Assembly (NCBI RefSeq): GCF_000265365.1
Contig: NC_018011.1
Span: 868,001 to 932,000, forward strand
DNA length: 64,000 nt
Origin: Alistipes finegoldii DSM 17242
Lineage (GTDB): Bacteria > Bacteroidota > Bacteroidia > Bacteroidales > Rikenellaceae
Direction of reading: 5' to 3'
The position numbers and the translations under genes are program-made. Within the stretch, counting starts at the first letter, position 1, and each line of letters opens with the position of its first letter. Of this stretch, positions 53,085 to 62,728 are shown one piece after another. Below the pieces are notes generated by a model. It was not told the origin of the DNA and made no database searches. It saw only the letters and a list, made by a program, of their open reading frames with translations.

Positions 53085-53771
53085 ATGGAAACCACACCGC
53101 TAAGAAGCAAGATCCTCGATACGATCATCCGCAAATCGACGCTCAAGCAACGGATTTTCGACAACACCTTCTCGGCCTTCAACGAGCTGAAGGAGACGCT
53201 GCTCGAAATGGCCTCGGAGCTGGACGACGAGCTGGACGGCAAACTCGACCGCCGCGTGCGGCTCGAATACCGCGACCGCGGCAAGTTCGAAGCCCAGCTG
53301 CAGGTGGCCAACGACATCCTGATATTCCAGATGCACACCGACATCTTCGAATTCGCCGCCGACCACCCGATCTGGCAGAATCCCTATGTGCAGGGCGACC
53401 GCGAAAACTCCTACTGCGGCCTGATCAACATCTACAACTTCCTCTCCGACTCGTTCAAGTTCAACCGCAACGCCGACGAAGGCTACCTCATCGGCCGCAT
53501 CTTCATCAACCGCGAACGCCGCTACTTCGTCGAGGGCAAACAGCAGACCTCGATGCGGGCCGCGGAGTTCGGCAAAAGCGAAATCGGCCATGACGCGCTC
53601 ATCGCCATCCTCGAAGAGGCGATCTGGTTCGCCCTGAACTTCGACCTGCTGATGCCGCCTTACGAGGACAACAAGCGCGTGACGGTCGATCAGTTCAACA
53701 CCAAGATGGACAACTCGAAATTCGTCACGGGCAAGCGGCTCGGCTACGATTTCGAAGTGGAGGACATTTAA
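53085..53771 (+). CDS. Conserved hypothetical protein
   Basis: A 228-residue soluble protein (METTPLRSKILDTIIRKSTL). Helical N-terminus, then an acidic stretch (SELDDELDGKLDRR) and an alpha/beta body with IWQNPYVQGDRENSYCGLIN. It has the look of a conserved core protein of Bacteroidetes, but I do not know the function. It is in an operon between the GH73 gene (15 bases) and the peptidase gene (13 bases). Confidence 0.7.
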   Translation: METTPLRSKILDTIIRKSTLKQRIFDNTFSAFNELKETLLEMASELDDELDGKLDRRVRLEYRDRGKFEAQLQVANDILIFQMHTDIFEFAADHPIWQNPYVQGDRENSYCGLINIYNFLSDSFKFNRNADEGYLIGRIFINRERRYFVEGKQQTSMRAAEFGKSEIGHDALIAILEEAIWFALNFDLLMPPYEDNKRVTVDQFNTKMDNSKFVTGKRLGYDFEVEDI

Positions 53772-53784
53772 AACGGAATTTACA

Positions 53785-55920
53785 TTGAAAGCATCGTTAA
53801 TTACGCTCCTTGCGGCCGCACTGCTCGGAGCGGGCATCGTACAGGCCCAGAACGAATACGCCGAAATCGCCCGACTGCGGGGCATGAACCAGACCGTCCG
53901 CGGCATCCGCTCGATGGCCGACGGCGAGCACTACACCACGCTCGAAGGCAGCAACATCATCCGCCACAGCTACGCCGCGGCGGGACCGGGCGAGCGGATG
54001 CTCCCTTCGTCCGCGGCCAACCTGACGATCACCGACTACTCCTTCTCGCCCGACGAGCGGCAGATACTGATCGCTTCGGGGTCGAAGCCGATCTACCGCC
54101 ACTCCTATACGACCAGCTATTTTCTGGCTGCGGGCAACAGCCTGACGCCCGTACTCCGGGAGGCCGAAGCCCCGCGCGACGCTTCGTTCTCGCCCGACAG
54201 CAGACTGATCGCCTATTCGGACCGCAACGACCTTTACGTTTACGACACCGCCGCCCGGCAGACGCGCCGCATCACCGACGACGGTGCGTGGAATTCGGTC
54301 ATCAACGGCACGACCGACTGGGTTTACGAGGAGGAGTTCGGCTTCACGAAAGCCTATGCCTTTTCGCCCGACAGCCGCCGCATCGCCTACCTGCGCTTCG
54401 ACGAATCTCAGGTGCCACTGATGGAGATGATGCGCTTCGACGGCAAGCTCTACAATCAGGCCTACTCGTTCAAATACCCCAAGGCCGGCGAACGCAATTC
54501 GACGGTCGAAGTGTGGGTCTGCGACCTCGCGACCGGCGCCAAAGAGCGCATCGACACGGGCCGCGAAACCGACCAGTACATCCCCCGCATCGGCTGGACC
54601 CCCGACGGGCGGCTCTACTTCTTCCGGCTCAACCGCCGCCAGAACACCTTCGAGGTGATTCTCTGCGAGCCTAACGGCGCCCAGCGGACGATCTACGACG
54701 AACGTTCGCAGCAGTACGTCGAGCGCGTGGACGACTCCTCGCTCACGTTCGTGGACAAAGACCGCTTCCTCGTACGGCAGGAGAGCCACACGGGATACAT
54801 GCACCTCTACCTCTACAGCATCCGCCGGGGTTTCCTCGCGCAGGTGACCAAGGGCGACTGGGAGGTGACCGACGTCGCGGGCACCGACGGCAAGCGCGTG
54901 TGGTACCTCTCGACTGAGACCTCCCCCCTGCGCCGCAACCTCTACAGCGTGCGGCTCGACGGCACGCAGAAACGCCGCCTGACCACGGGCGAAGGCTTCT
55001 ATACGATCGCGCCGAGCGCCGACATGAAATACTACATATCGACCTTCTCCAACGCCGCGACCCCCAACCGGGTCGAGATCTGCGACGGCGAGGGCAACCC
55101 GGTCCGCCTGCTGGCCGACAGCAAGGCCCTGCGCGATGAGCTGGCCGCCGCGAACCGCCCGCAAAAGGAGTTCTTCACCTTCGCCACCGAGCGCGGCGAC
55201 ACGCTCAACGCCTACATCGTCAAGCCCCGCGGCTTCGACCCTTCGCAACGCTACCCCGTCCTGCTGACGCAGTATTCGGGTCCCGGTTCGCAGTCGGTGC
55301 GCGACCGCTGGTCGCTCGACTGGGAGGACGCGCGGGCCGACAAGGGCTATATCGTGGTCTGCGCCGACGGACGCGGCACGGGTTTCCGGGGCGAGAAATT
55401 CAAGAAACAGACCTACGGACGGCTGGGCGCGCTCGAAGTCGAGGATCAGCTCTCGCTGGCCCGCTACATGGCGGCGCAGCCCTATGCCGACCCGGCGCGC
55501 ATCGGCATCTACGGCTGGTCCTACGGCGGATTCATGGCCCTGAGCTGCGCGCTCAAAGGGCACGGACTGTTCAAAATGGCAATCGCCGTGGCGCCCGTCA
55601 CTTCGTGGCGCTACTACGACTCGATCTACACCGAAATCTACAACAACCTGCCGCAGTACAACGCTTCGGGTTACGACGACAACTCGCCGCTCAACTTCGC
55701 CCGGATGCTCGACGACACCAAGACCCGCCTGCTGATCATCCACGGCACGGCCGACGACAACGTCCACTTCCAGAACACCGTCGAGATGACCCGCGCCCTG
55801 AACCGCTGCGGCAAGCAGTACGACATGATGGTCTACCCCGACCAGAACCACTCGATGCAGCCCCACGACACGGCGAACGTACGGCAGAAAATGATCCGCT
55901 ACACGCTGGACAACCTTTAA
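53785..55920 (+). CDS. Dipeptidyl peptidase IV-like S9 peptidase
   Basis: A 711-residue exported protein using a TTG start at 53785 (signal peptide MKASLITLLAAALLGAGIVQ). The N-terminal beta-propeller (about 40-450) is followed by the alpha/beta-hydrolase domain. The catalytic Ser is in GWSYGG (about residue 578), the Asp in GTADDN (about 657) and the His in QNHSM (about 689). A propeller-side DWVYEEEFG matches the dipeptide-anchoring Glu pair of DPP IV. It removes N-terminal X-Pro or X-Ala dipeptides in the periplasm and supports amino acid use. Confidence 0.92.
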   Translation: MKASLITLLAAALLGAGIVQAQNEYAEIARLRGMNQTVRGIRSMADGEHYTTLEGSNIIRHSYAAAGPGERMLPSSAANLTITDYSFSPDERQILIASGSKPIYRHSYTTSYFLAAGNSLTPVLREAEAPRDASFSPDSRLIAYSDRNDLYVYDTAARQTRRITDDGAWNSVINGTTDWVYEEEFGFTKAYAFSPDSRRIAYLRFDESQVPLMEMMRFDGKLYNQAYSFKYPKAGERNSTVEVWVCDLATGAKERIDTGRETDQYIPRIGWTPDGRLYFFRLNRRQNTFEVILCEPNGAQRTIYDERSQQYVERVDDSSLTFVDKDRFLVRQESHTGYMHLYLYSIRRGFLAQVTKGDWEVTDVAGTDGKRVWYLSTETSPLRRNLYSVRLDGTQKRRLTTGEGFYTIAPSADMKYYISTFSNAATPNRVEICDGEGNPVRLLADSKALRDELAAANRPQKEFFTFATERGDTLNAYIVKPRGFDPSQRYPVLLTQYSGPGSQSVRDRWSLDWEDARADKGYIVVCADGRGTGFRGEKFKKQTYGRLGALEVEDQLSLARYMAAQPYADPARIGIYGWSYGGFMALSCALKGHGLFKMAIAVAPVTSWRYYDSIYTEIYNNLPQYNASGYDDNSPLNFARMLDDTKTRLLIIHGTADDNVHFQNTVEMTRALNRCGKQYDMMVYPDQNHSMQPHDTANVRQKMIRYTLDNL

Positions 55921-55931
55921 AACGAGACGAT

Positions 55932-56429
55932 ATGGAACGGATGCTCTTCATCGAAACACCCGTCGGAAAACTCGGCATCACGGCTTCGGACGAAGCCGTC
56001 ACCCGCATCTTCTTCGGCCGCGAATACCGCAACCGGCGCAGACCGCGCAACGCCCCGGAGACGTGTACGCCGGAGACGGCCGGTCCCCTGCTCCTGCAGG
56101 CGGCGGCCGAGCTGGCCGAATACTTCGCAGGAACGCGCCGCGAGTTCACCCTCCCGCTGGCGCCCGCCGGCACTCCATTCCAGCAAGCCGTGTGGGAGGC
56201 CCTGAGGACGATCCCTTATGGCGAGACCCGCACCTACGGCCAGATCGCGGCGCAGATCGGCCGCCCGACGGCCTGCCGCGCGGTAGGCATGGCCAACAAC
56301 CGCAACCCGATCGCCATCGTCGTCCCCTGCCACCGCGTGGTCGGCAGCACGGGCGCACTGGTCGGCTATGCCGGAGGTCTGGGCGTGAAAACCCACCTGC
56401 TGAATCTCGAAAAAGCCCACGAAGACTGA
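55932..56429 (+). CDS. ogt: Methylated-DNA--protein-cysteine methyltransferase
   Basis: A 165-residue protein from the ATG at 55932 (MERMLFIETPVGKLGITASD), 11 bases after the peptidase stop. The C-terminal domain has GTPFQQAVWEALRTIPYGET and the acceptor-cysteine motif VVPCHRVVG (Cys at about 133). It repairs O6-alkylguanine by transferring the alkyl group to its own cysteine. The size matches Ogt; the longer open frame upstream is a shadow of the peptidase gene. Confidence 0.93.
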   Translation: MERMLFIETPVGKLGITASDEAVTRIFFGREYRNRRRPRNAPETCTPETAGPLLLQAAAELAEYFAGTRREFTLPLAPAGTPFQQAVWEALRTIPYGETRTYGQIAAQIGRPTACRAVGMANNRNPIAIVVPCHRVVGSTGALVGYAGGLGVKTHLLNLEKAHED

Positions 56430-56553
56430 CGGCGCGACGGCCCCGGACAACGGCAGGCGACCGGCCTCAAGAAGCACACAAGACGGCCTCGGCCGGACAA
56501 CTGAAACGGCGGCAGGCCCGCCGGCATTGCGCTGGCAAAAACTCATCCGCACG

Positions 56554-56594
56554 AAAAGAGGGCGGCATCCGCAGAAGATGCCGCCCTCTTTTTC
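56554..56594. terminator. Bidirectional terminator between ogt and nuoN
   Basis: AAAGAGGGCGGCATC pairs with GATGCCGCCCTCTTT around a 7-base loop, with A and T runs on both sides, between convergent genes. Confidence 0.9.
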
Positions 56595-56605
56595 CATTCA
56601 CCCCG

Positions 56606-58033
56606 TCAAAGCCCGAACGCGAAAGCGTTTATACCGTCGTATACGGCGCTGACGACTCCCAGCAGCAGGACGCCCGCCATGCAGAGCGCAAGACTGATGC
56701 GGGTATAGCGGTCGCTGCGGAACGGCGCGACGGGCGCATCGTTCGGAGTGATATACATCGCCTTGACCACCAGCAGGTAGTAATAGAGCGAGATGACCGT
56801 ATTGATCAGCGCGATGAACACCAGCAGGTGGAAGCCGCCTTTGAACGCCGCGGCGAAGACGAAGAACTTCGAGAAGAACCCGGCAAAGGGCGGAATGCCC
56901 GCCAGCGAGAAGAGCGCGAGGGTCATCATCAGCGCCAGCTTGGGATTGGTGCGGTACAGCCCGTTGTAATCTTCGATCCCGACCTTGCCGCCGCTATGCT
57001 GCTCGACCGTCGAAACGACACCGAAAACCGCGAGGTTCGCGGCCATGTAAACCAGCACGTAGAAGACCAGCGAAGTCATGCCGAAGGCGCTCCCGCCGAT
57101 CACGGCCAGCATGATGTAACCGGCCTGCGAGATGGACGAGAAGGCGAGGAAGCGTTTCAGGTCCTTCTGCCGGATGGCGAAGAGGTTCGCCACCGTGATC
57201 GACAGCACCGTCACGGCATAGAGCAGCGTCTGCCACTGCCCGATCATCGGCCCGAAGACCTTCATCAGCACGGTCATCAGCACGAACGCCGCCGAGCCTT
57301 TCGACACCACCGACAGGTAGGAGGTCACCGTCGTCGGCGCGCCCTGATAGGTGTCGGCGGTCCAGAGGTGGAACGGGACCAGCGAAATCTTGAACCCCAG
57401 CCCCGCGAAGAAGAAGACCATGGCCATGATCTGCAGCGGCGAACCCGTAATGCGCGCCGCCATATCGTCGAAATAGAGCGTCCCGGTCGTCCCGTAGAAG
57501 AACGAGATTCCATAGAGCATCAGCCCGCTGGCGAAGAGGGCGCAGAGGATGTACTTCGCACCCGCCTCGGCCGAATAACGCTTGTACTTGTCGAACGCCA
57601 CCAGACAGGCCATCGGCACCGAAGCCAGCTCCATGCCGATAAAGAAAAGCAGGAAGTTGCCCGCGCCGACCATCAGATACATGCCCAGCAGCGTCGAGAG
57701 GGTCAGGATGTAGAACTCGCCCTGCTTGTGGGCCGTATCCCCGCGGCGCAGCCACGCATCGGCCTGCAGGAAGACGATCAGCGTCCCGACGGTCAGCACG
57801 CTCTTGACGATGGAGTGCATCGGCACGTACTGGAACATGCCCCCGAACACTTCGCCCGGAGTCCCCGGAACGACATTGACCGCGACCTGCAGCGCGAGCA
57901 GTCCGCAGGCGACGGCCGAAAACCGGCGGCGTCCCCGCTCCCCCGCGATCAGGTCATAGAGAAACAGCAGGACGATCACCGCGATGAGCGTCACTTCGGC
58001 CTGCATAGAGGTAAATATGTTGCTGTAATCCAT
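56606..58033 (-). CDS. nuoN: NADH-quinone oxidoreductase subunit N
   Basis: A 475-residue polytopic membrane protein of the Mrp antiporter-like family, with about 14 membrane segments. Typical features are the conserved Glu in FFIGMELASVPM (about residue 130), Lys in the SKGSAAF segment, and KRFLAFSSISQAGY. NuoN is one of the proton-pumping arms of complex I. It is the last gene of the operon, 6 bases after nuoM, and is followed by a terminator. Confidence 0.95.
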   Translation of the reverse strand: MDYSNIFTSMQAEVTLIAVIVLLFLYDLIAGERGRRRFSAVACGLLALQVAVNVVPGTPGEVFGGMFQYVPMHSIVKSVLTVGTLIVFLQADAWLRRGDTAHKQGEFYILTLSTLLGMYLMVGAGNFLLFFIGMELASVPMACLVAFDKYKRYSAEAGAKYILCALFASGLMLYGISFFYGTTGTLYFDDMAARITGSPLQIMAMVFFFAGLGFKISLVPFHLWTADTYQGAPTTVTSYLSVVSKGSAAFVLMTVLMKVFGPMIGQWQTLLYAVTVLSITVANLFAIRQKDLKRFLAFSSISQAGYIMLAVIGGSAFGMTSLVFYVLVYMAANLAVFGVVSTVEQHSGGKVGIEDYNGLYRTNPKLALMMTLALFSLAGIPPFAGFFSKFFVFAAAFKGGFHLLVFIALINTVISLYYYLLVVKAMYITPNDAPVAPFRSDRYTRISLALCMAGVLLLGVVSAVYDGINAFAFGL

Positions 58034-58039
58034 AATCGC

Positions 58040-59524
58040 TTAACTCATTAATTGTGCAATGATGCCCGTCACGCTCTCCCGGATCATGTCACTCACCCAC
58101 AGCGGCGCGAGACCCATGCCGGCGATGGCGGCGACGAGACAGACGACCGACAGCCGCTCGTCCCACGTGGCGTCCGTCAGTTTGAGGTGGTGTTCGTCGG
58201 TGCAGGTGCCGTAAATAATTTTCCCCACCACCCGCAGGATGTAAACCGCCGTAATCACGATGCTCGTGCAGGCGATGATCGTCACGACGCGGTGGAACGT
58301 GTCGTCGTTCATGAACGCGCCGTTGAAGATGGTCATCTCGGCCACGAAGCCGCTCAGCCCCGGCAGTCCGAGGTTCGCAAGACCCGCGATGACGTACCCC
58401 ACCGCAAGGAAGGGCATGACCTTCATCAGGCCGCTCAGCTCGCGGATGTCGCGCGTATGCGTACGGCCGTAAATCATGCCGATCAGGGCGAAGAAGAGAG
58501 CCGTCATCAGGCCGTGGCTCAGCATCTGCAGAATCGCTCCCGTTCCGGCCGTGGTGTTCATCATCAGAATGGCGAAGAGCACCAGCCCGCAGTGCGACAC
58601 CGACGAATAGGCGTTGATGTATTTGAGGTCGGTCTGCACGCAGGCCGCCAAAGCCCCGTAGACGACCGAGATCGTCGTCAGGACGATGAATATCCAGCTC
58701 AGTTCGTGCGCCGCCTCAGGCATCAGGTACATCGCCACGCGGAAACAGCCGTAACCGCCCAGCTTCATCAGCACCCCGGCATGGAGCATCGAGACCGCCG
58801 TCGGAGCCGAGGCATGGCCGTCGGGACTCCACGTATGGAACGGGAACAGCGCGCCCAGCACGCCGAACCCGACGAAGACCAGCGGAAACCAGACATACTG
58901 CTGCGCGAGCGGAATGCTGTGCAACTGCGCGATTTCCAGAATATTCATCGTCGTCGCCCCGGCGCCGAAATAGATGCCCAGAATGCCGATCAGCAGCAGC
59001 GCCGAACCGCCCATGAGCATCAGCGTCAGCTTCATGGCGGCATACTCCTTGCGGCCGCTGCCCCAGACGCCTATCAGCAGGTACATCGGGATCAGCGCCA
59101 CCTCGTAGAACATGAACATCGTGAAGAGGTCCACCGAGATAAAGAACCCGAAAACGCCGACGCTCAGCAGGCAGAACCAGAGGAAGTACTCCTTGATCTG
59201 CGTTTGCATCCGCCACGAAGCGAACGTACCCGTAAATACGATGACGGCCGACAGCAGCAGCATGGCGACCGAGATGCCGTCCACGCCCACCGCATAGTGG
59301 ATATCGAGCGGAGCGTACCACACATGGCTCGCGGTAAAGAGCATGGCGGCCGTCTCGCCCGCTTCGCGCAGGCCGAGGTAGCGCACCACCAGCACCGCCG
59401 CCAGCAACAGCAGCAGCGAAGAGCCCGCCACCATCACGGCACGGATCTGCCGCGTCGATTTCGACAGCCAAAGTCCCAGCATCATCAGCAGCGGAATGGC
59501 GGGAAACAAGGATAACATATTCAT
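58040..59524 (-). CDS. nuoM: NADH-quinone oxidoreductase subunit M
   Basis: A 494-residue polytopic membrane protein. It has the conserved Glu in TMFMFYEVALIPMYL, the FHTWSPDGHASAPTAVSMLH segment with its conserved Lys further on, and KYINAYSSVSHCG. It forms one proton channel of complex I. It lies 12 bases after nuoL and 6 bases before nuoN. Confidence 0.95.
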   Translation of the reverse strand: MNMLSLFPAIPLLMMLGLWLSKSTRQIRAVMVAGSSLLLLLAAVLVVRYLGLREAGETAAMLFTASHVWYAPLDIHYAVGVDGISVAMLLLSAVIVFTGTFASWRMQTQIKEYFLWFCLLSVGVFGFFISVDLFTMFMFYEVALIPMYLLIGVWGSGRKEYAAMKLTLMLMGGSALLLIGILGIYFGAGATTMNILEIAQLHSIPLAQQYVWFPLVFVGFGVLGALFPFHTWSPDGHASAPTAVSMLHAGVLMKLGGYGCFRVAMYLMPEAAHELSWIFIVLTTISVVYGALAACVQTDLKYINAYSSVSHCGLVLFAILMMNTTAGTGAILQMLSHGLMTALFFALIGMIYGRTHTRDIRELSGLMKVMPFLAVGYVIAGLANLGLPGLSGFVAEMTIFNGAFMNDDTFHRVVTIIACTSIVITAVYILRVVGKIIYGTCTDEHHLKLTDATWDERLSVVCLVAAIAGMGLAPLWVSDMIRESVTGIIAQLMS

Positions 59525-59536
59525 AATAACTTCAAA

Positions 59537-61429
59537 TTAACGGATTAACAGCAGGATGATCGTAAAGCCCAGCGCCCCGCCGAGGAACCAGATGCAGTAA
59601 CGCTGCACGCTGCCGCTCTGCATGTCGCGGATCGCGTACGCCGCGCCGCCGGCCGCCCTTGCTAGCAGATTCATAAAGCCGTCCACGACGTGGCGGTCGA
59701 ACCACGCGATCGGGGTCGAAACAAAGCGGAAGATCACCTTGTGGGTGACGAACTGATAAACGTCGTCGATATAGAACCGGTTATAGGCCGCCCTGTGCAG
59801 GCCGCGGAACCGCAGGGCCAGCCGGTCGGCAACGGGCTGCCGCTCGCGCAGGTACATCCACGTGGCCAGCGCAATGCCCGCGGCAGCCACGCAAAGGCTC
59901 ACGCCCGCCACACGCCAGTCGATATGGATGGTGTAGGGCATGCCGTCGCTGCTGACGAACTTTCCGAACGGGATCGCGCCCCCGACGAGCGTCACCGCCG
60001 CCAGAAACACCAGCGGCAGGGTCATCGTCAGCGGAGCCTCATGCGGCCTGTGCGCGGCATGCAGCTCCCGGTTCTCGCGCCCCCAGAAGATATTGTAGTA
60101 CAGGCGGAACATGTAGAACGCCGTCAGTCCGGCGACGGCGGTCATCAGCCACCCCATCGCGGGGCTGAATGCGAAGCAGGCCGTCAGAATCTCGTCCTTC
60201 GAGAAGAAACCGCTCAGGGGCCAGATGCCGGCAATGGCGAGACAGGCGACGAGGAACGTGGCGTGCGTCACGGGCATATACCTGCGCAGGCCGCCCATGG
60301 CCGACATTTCGTTGGAGTGGACGGCGTGGATGATACATCCGGCGCCGAGGAACAGCAGGGCCTTGAACATGGCGTGCGTGAAGAGGTGGAACATCGAAGC
60401 CATGTACCCCAGCCCGCCCGCATGCGGATCGGCCGAGGTGCAGACGCCCAGCGCCACGATCATAAAACCGATCTGCGAAATGGTGCTGAACGCCAGCACG
60501 CGCTTGATATCGCTTTGGACGCAGGCCACCACGGCGGCGTACAGCGCCGTAAAGGCACCGATGTAGGCCGTCCAGTGGAGCACTTCGGGCGCATAGCCGA
60601 TAAAGAGCGGGAACATGCGCGCCACGAGGTAGACGCCCGCCACGACCATCGTCGCGGCGTGGATCAGCGCCGACACGGGCGTCGGGCCTTCCATGGCGTC
60701 GGGCAGCCAGATGTGGAGCGGGAACATGGCGCTCTTGCCCGCGCCGCCGATGAACATCAGCCCCAGCGCCAGCGGGATCATCGTCCCGGCGGCGGCCAGC
60801 AGCCGCACCTCCGGCGTAAAGGAGAACGTCCCGGCGTAATAGCCGTAGAAGAGGATTCCGACGAGGAATCCCAGATCGGCGAAGCGCGTCACGATAAAGG
60901 CCTTCTTCGACGCGGCGACGGCCTCCTTCTTCGTATAGTAGAAGCCGATCAGCAGATAAGAGCTGACGCCCACCAGCTCCCAGAACAGGTACATCTGGAA
61001 AATATTGGTCGCCACCACAAGTCCCATCATACTCATCGTAAACAGCGACAGGAACGCATAGTAACGCTGGAAACCCCGTTCACCCTTCATGTAGCCCAGC
61101 GAGTAGACATGCACCATCAGCGAGACGGTCGAGATCACCACGAGCATCATCACCGAAATCGGGTCCAGCAGGATGCCCATGTCGATATGCAGCGTACGGC
61201 TGATCGGCAGCCAGACCGTATTCCACGGAATCAGCGTCGGGAACGCCCCGGCGGCATCGCGCCCGGCCATGAAGTATTCGAACGCCGTGCAGCAGCTCAG
61301 CAGCATCACCACCCCCAGCACCGCCGTGCCGACGAGGCCCGCCGCCACGGGCTTGAGCTTCATGCCGGCCAAGCCTAAGAAGAGGAAGCTCAGCAGGGGC
61401 AGCAGCAGAATCAGAATCGTATATTCCAT
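59537..61429 (-). CDS. nuoL: NADH-quinone oxidoreductase subunit L
   Basis: A 630-residue membrane protein, the largest antiporter-like subunit. It carries the Glu in MYLFWELVGVSSYLLIG, PLHIWLPDAMEGPTPVSALI and KRVLAFSTISQIGF. The long C-terminal part holds the lateral helix that links the proton channels. It lies 22 bases after nuoK. The frame is intact and the length is normal. Confidence 0.96.
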   Translation of the reverse strand: MEYTILILLLPLLSFLFLGLAGMKLKPVAAGLVGTAVLGVVMLLSCCTAFEYFMAGRDAAGAFPTLIPWNTVWLPISRTLHIDMGILLDPISVMMLVVISTVSLMVHVYSLGYMKGERGFQRYYAFLSLFTMSMMGLVVATNIFQMYLFWELVGVSSYLLIGFYYTKKEAVAASKKAFIVTRFADLGFLVGILFYGYYAGTFSFTPEVRLLAAAGTMIPLALGLMFIGGAGKSAMFPLHIWLPDAMEGPTPVSALIHAATMVVAGVYLVARMFPLFIGYAPEVLHWTAYIGAFTALYAAVVACVQSDIKRVLAFSTISQIGFMIVALGVCTSADPHAGGLGYMASMFHLFTHAMFKALLFLGAGCIIHAVHSNEMSAMGGLRRYMPVTHATFLVACLAIAGIWPLSGFFSKDEILTACFAFSPAMGWLMTAVAGLTAFYMFRLYYNIFWGRENRELHAAHRPHEAPLTMTLPLVFLAAVTLVGGAIPFGKFVSSDGMPYTIHIDWRVAGVSLCVAAAGIALATWMYLRERQPVADRLALRFRGLHRAAYNRFYIDDVYQFVTHKVIFRFVSTPIAWFDRHVVDGFMNLLARAAGGAAYAIRDMQSGSVQRYCIWFLGGALGFTIILLLIR

Positions 61430-61451
61430 AAGAGTCGTTTTTCGTTTTCGG

Positions 61452-61760
61452 CTACCACTTCATCTCCCGCAGGCTCTTGACCTCGATATTGCGGATGTTG
61501 CGGTAAATATTGATGATAATGGCGATGGCGACGGCCGTCTCCGCGGCGCTGATCCCGATGGCGAACAGCGTAAAGAAGAACCCTTCCAGTTGTTCCGGGA
61601 AGAGGAACCGGTTGAAGACGACGAAGTTGATATCGACCGAATTGAGGATCAGCTCGACGGAAATCAGCATCGCCAGCAGGTTGCGGCGCGTGACAAATCC
61701 GTAAATTCCCACGAACATCATGATCGTGGAGAGGACGAGATAATATTCCATGTGTATCAT
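61452..61760 (-). CDS. nuoK: NADH-quinone oxidoreductase subunit K
   Basis: A 102-residue protein with three membrane segments. It has the conserved Glu in LLAMLISVELILNSVDINF and a second in IGISAAETAVAIAI, both on the proton path. It is placed between nuoJ and nuoL as in other bacteria, with 12 bases to nuoJ. Confidence 0.95.
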   Translation of the reverse strand: MIHMEYYLVLSTIMMFVGIYGFVTRRNLLAMLISVELILNSVDINFVVFNRFLFPEQLEGFFFTLFAIGISAAETAVAIAIIINIYRNIRNIEVKSLREMKW

Positions 61761-61772
61761 AGCCGTACTTTT

Positions 61773-62282
61773 TTAGCGTTTGCGTGCGATGAGGATTCCG
61801 CCGACTATGCAGGCCAGCAGCAGGATGCTGATGACCTCGAACGGCAGCACGTAGCCGTATTTGCCGCTGCTCATCAGCGCATGGCCGATGGTCTGCACGT
61901 GCAGTTCGCCGTGAACGAAATGCGAAGGCCTGAAATCGTGTCCGAGCGTCACATAAAGGCAGACGCCGAGACTCAGCAGCGTCGCGGCCAGCCCCACGAA
62001 GAGTTTATATCCCCGCAGGTCCTCCGACTTGTCGCCCTGACTCGACGTCAAAAGAATCGAAAAGACGTACAGCACCGTGATGCCGCCGGCATAGATCAGC
62101 AGCTGCACCGCGCCGAGGAACGAATAGTTGAGCTGGAAATAGATGCCCGCCGTACCGAACAGCACGAACAGCAGGTAGGTCGCCGCGCGCAGGATGCGCT
62201 TGGTCGTCACAGCCAGCAGAGCGCTCACGGCCGTGAAGACCGCCAGCACCGTAAAGACGATTAATTCGAGTGTTATCTCCAT
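61773..62282 (-). CDS. nuoJ: NADH-quinone oxidoreductase subunit J
   Basis: A 169-residue protein with five membrane segments. The family motif AVQLLIYAGGITVLYVF is present at about residues 58-74. It belongs to the E-channel part of complex I. It starts 3 bases after the nuoI stop. Confidence 0.94.
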   Translation of the reverse strand: MEITLELIVFTVLAVFTAVSALLAVTTKRILRAATYLLFVLFGTAGIYFQLNYSFLGAVQLLIYAGGITVLYVFSILLTSSQGDKSEDLRGYKLFVGLAATLLSLGVCLYVTLGHDFRPSHFVHGELHVQTIGHALMSSGKYGYVLPFEVISILLLACIVGGILIARKR

Positions 62283-62285
62283 GGC

Positions 62286-62726
62286 TTACTGTTTATTCAG
62301 GGTTTTGACCAGCTTTTCGCGCGTGTAGACCGCATGTTCGAAGTCGGTCGAGAAACGGATCGCCCCGGTCGGGCAGGCATTGACGCACAGACGGCAGAAC
62401 ATGCACGCCCCCAGATCGTACTCGTAGAGCACCAGCCGCTTGCGGCTCTTGCCCGTTTCGGGATCGGCGACCACTTCGGTCGTGATGCGGATGGTGCCGT
62501 TGGGACACGCCGACTGACACAGGCCGCAGGCGATACACTTGTTCCGGCCCTCGGCGTCGTGCGGCATGGTCAGTTCGCCGCAGAAGCGGTCGAACATCCT
62601 GAGCGTGGCGCGGTTCTCCGGATACTGCTCGGTGACCTTGGGCGTGAAAAACTCACGGCCCGTCACCTTGAGTCCCGTCAACAGGGACCCCAGTCCGTGA
62701 AAGAATCCTTTGATATAGCTTTTCAT
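62286..62726 (-). CDS. nuoI: NADH-quinone oxidoreductase subunit I
   Basis: A 146-residue ferredoxin-type protein with two [4Fe-4S] motifs: CIACGLCQSACPNG and CMFCRLCVNACPTG. It carries electrons from the peripheral arm towards quinone. An amphipathic N-terminal helix (MKSYIKGFFHGLGSLLTGL) attaches it to the membrane. It starts 2 bases after nuoH. Confidence 0.95.
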   Translation of the reverse strand: MKSYIKGFFHGLGSLLTGLKVTGREFFTPKVTEQYPENRATLRMFDRFCGELTMPHDAEGRNKCIACGLCQSACPNGTIRITTEVVADPETGKSRKRLVLYEYDLGACMFCRLCVNACPTGAIRFSTDFEHAVYTREKLVKTLNKQ

Positions 62727-62728
62727 GG

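Noticed and set aside
53797..61378. Very long open frames on the strand opposite to the peptidase and nuo genes (for example 53797-55866, 56063-58051, 58052-59515, 59690-61378)
   Set aside because: They mirror well-identified genes in GC-rich DNA, are dominated by Arg, His, Gln and Asp, and show no protein family pattern.
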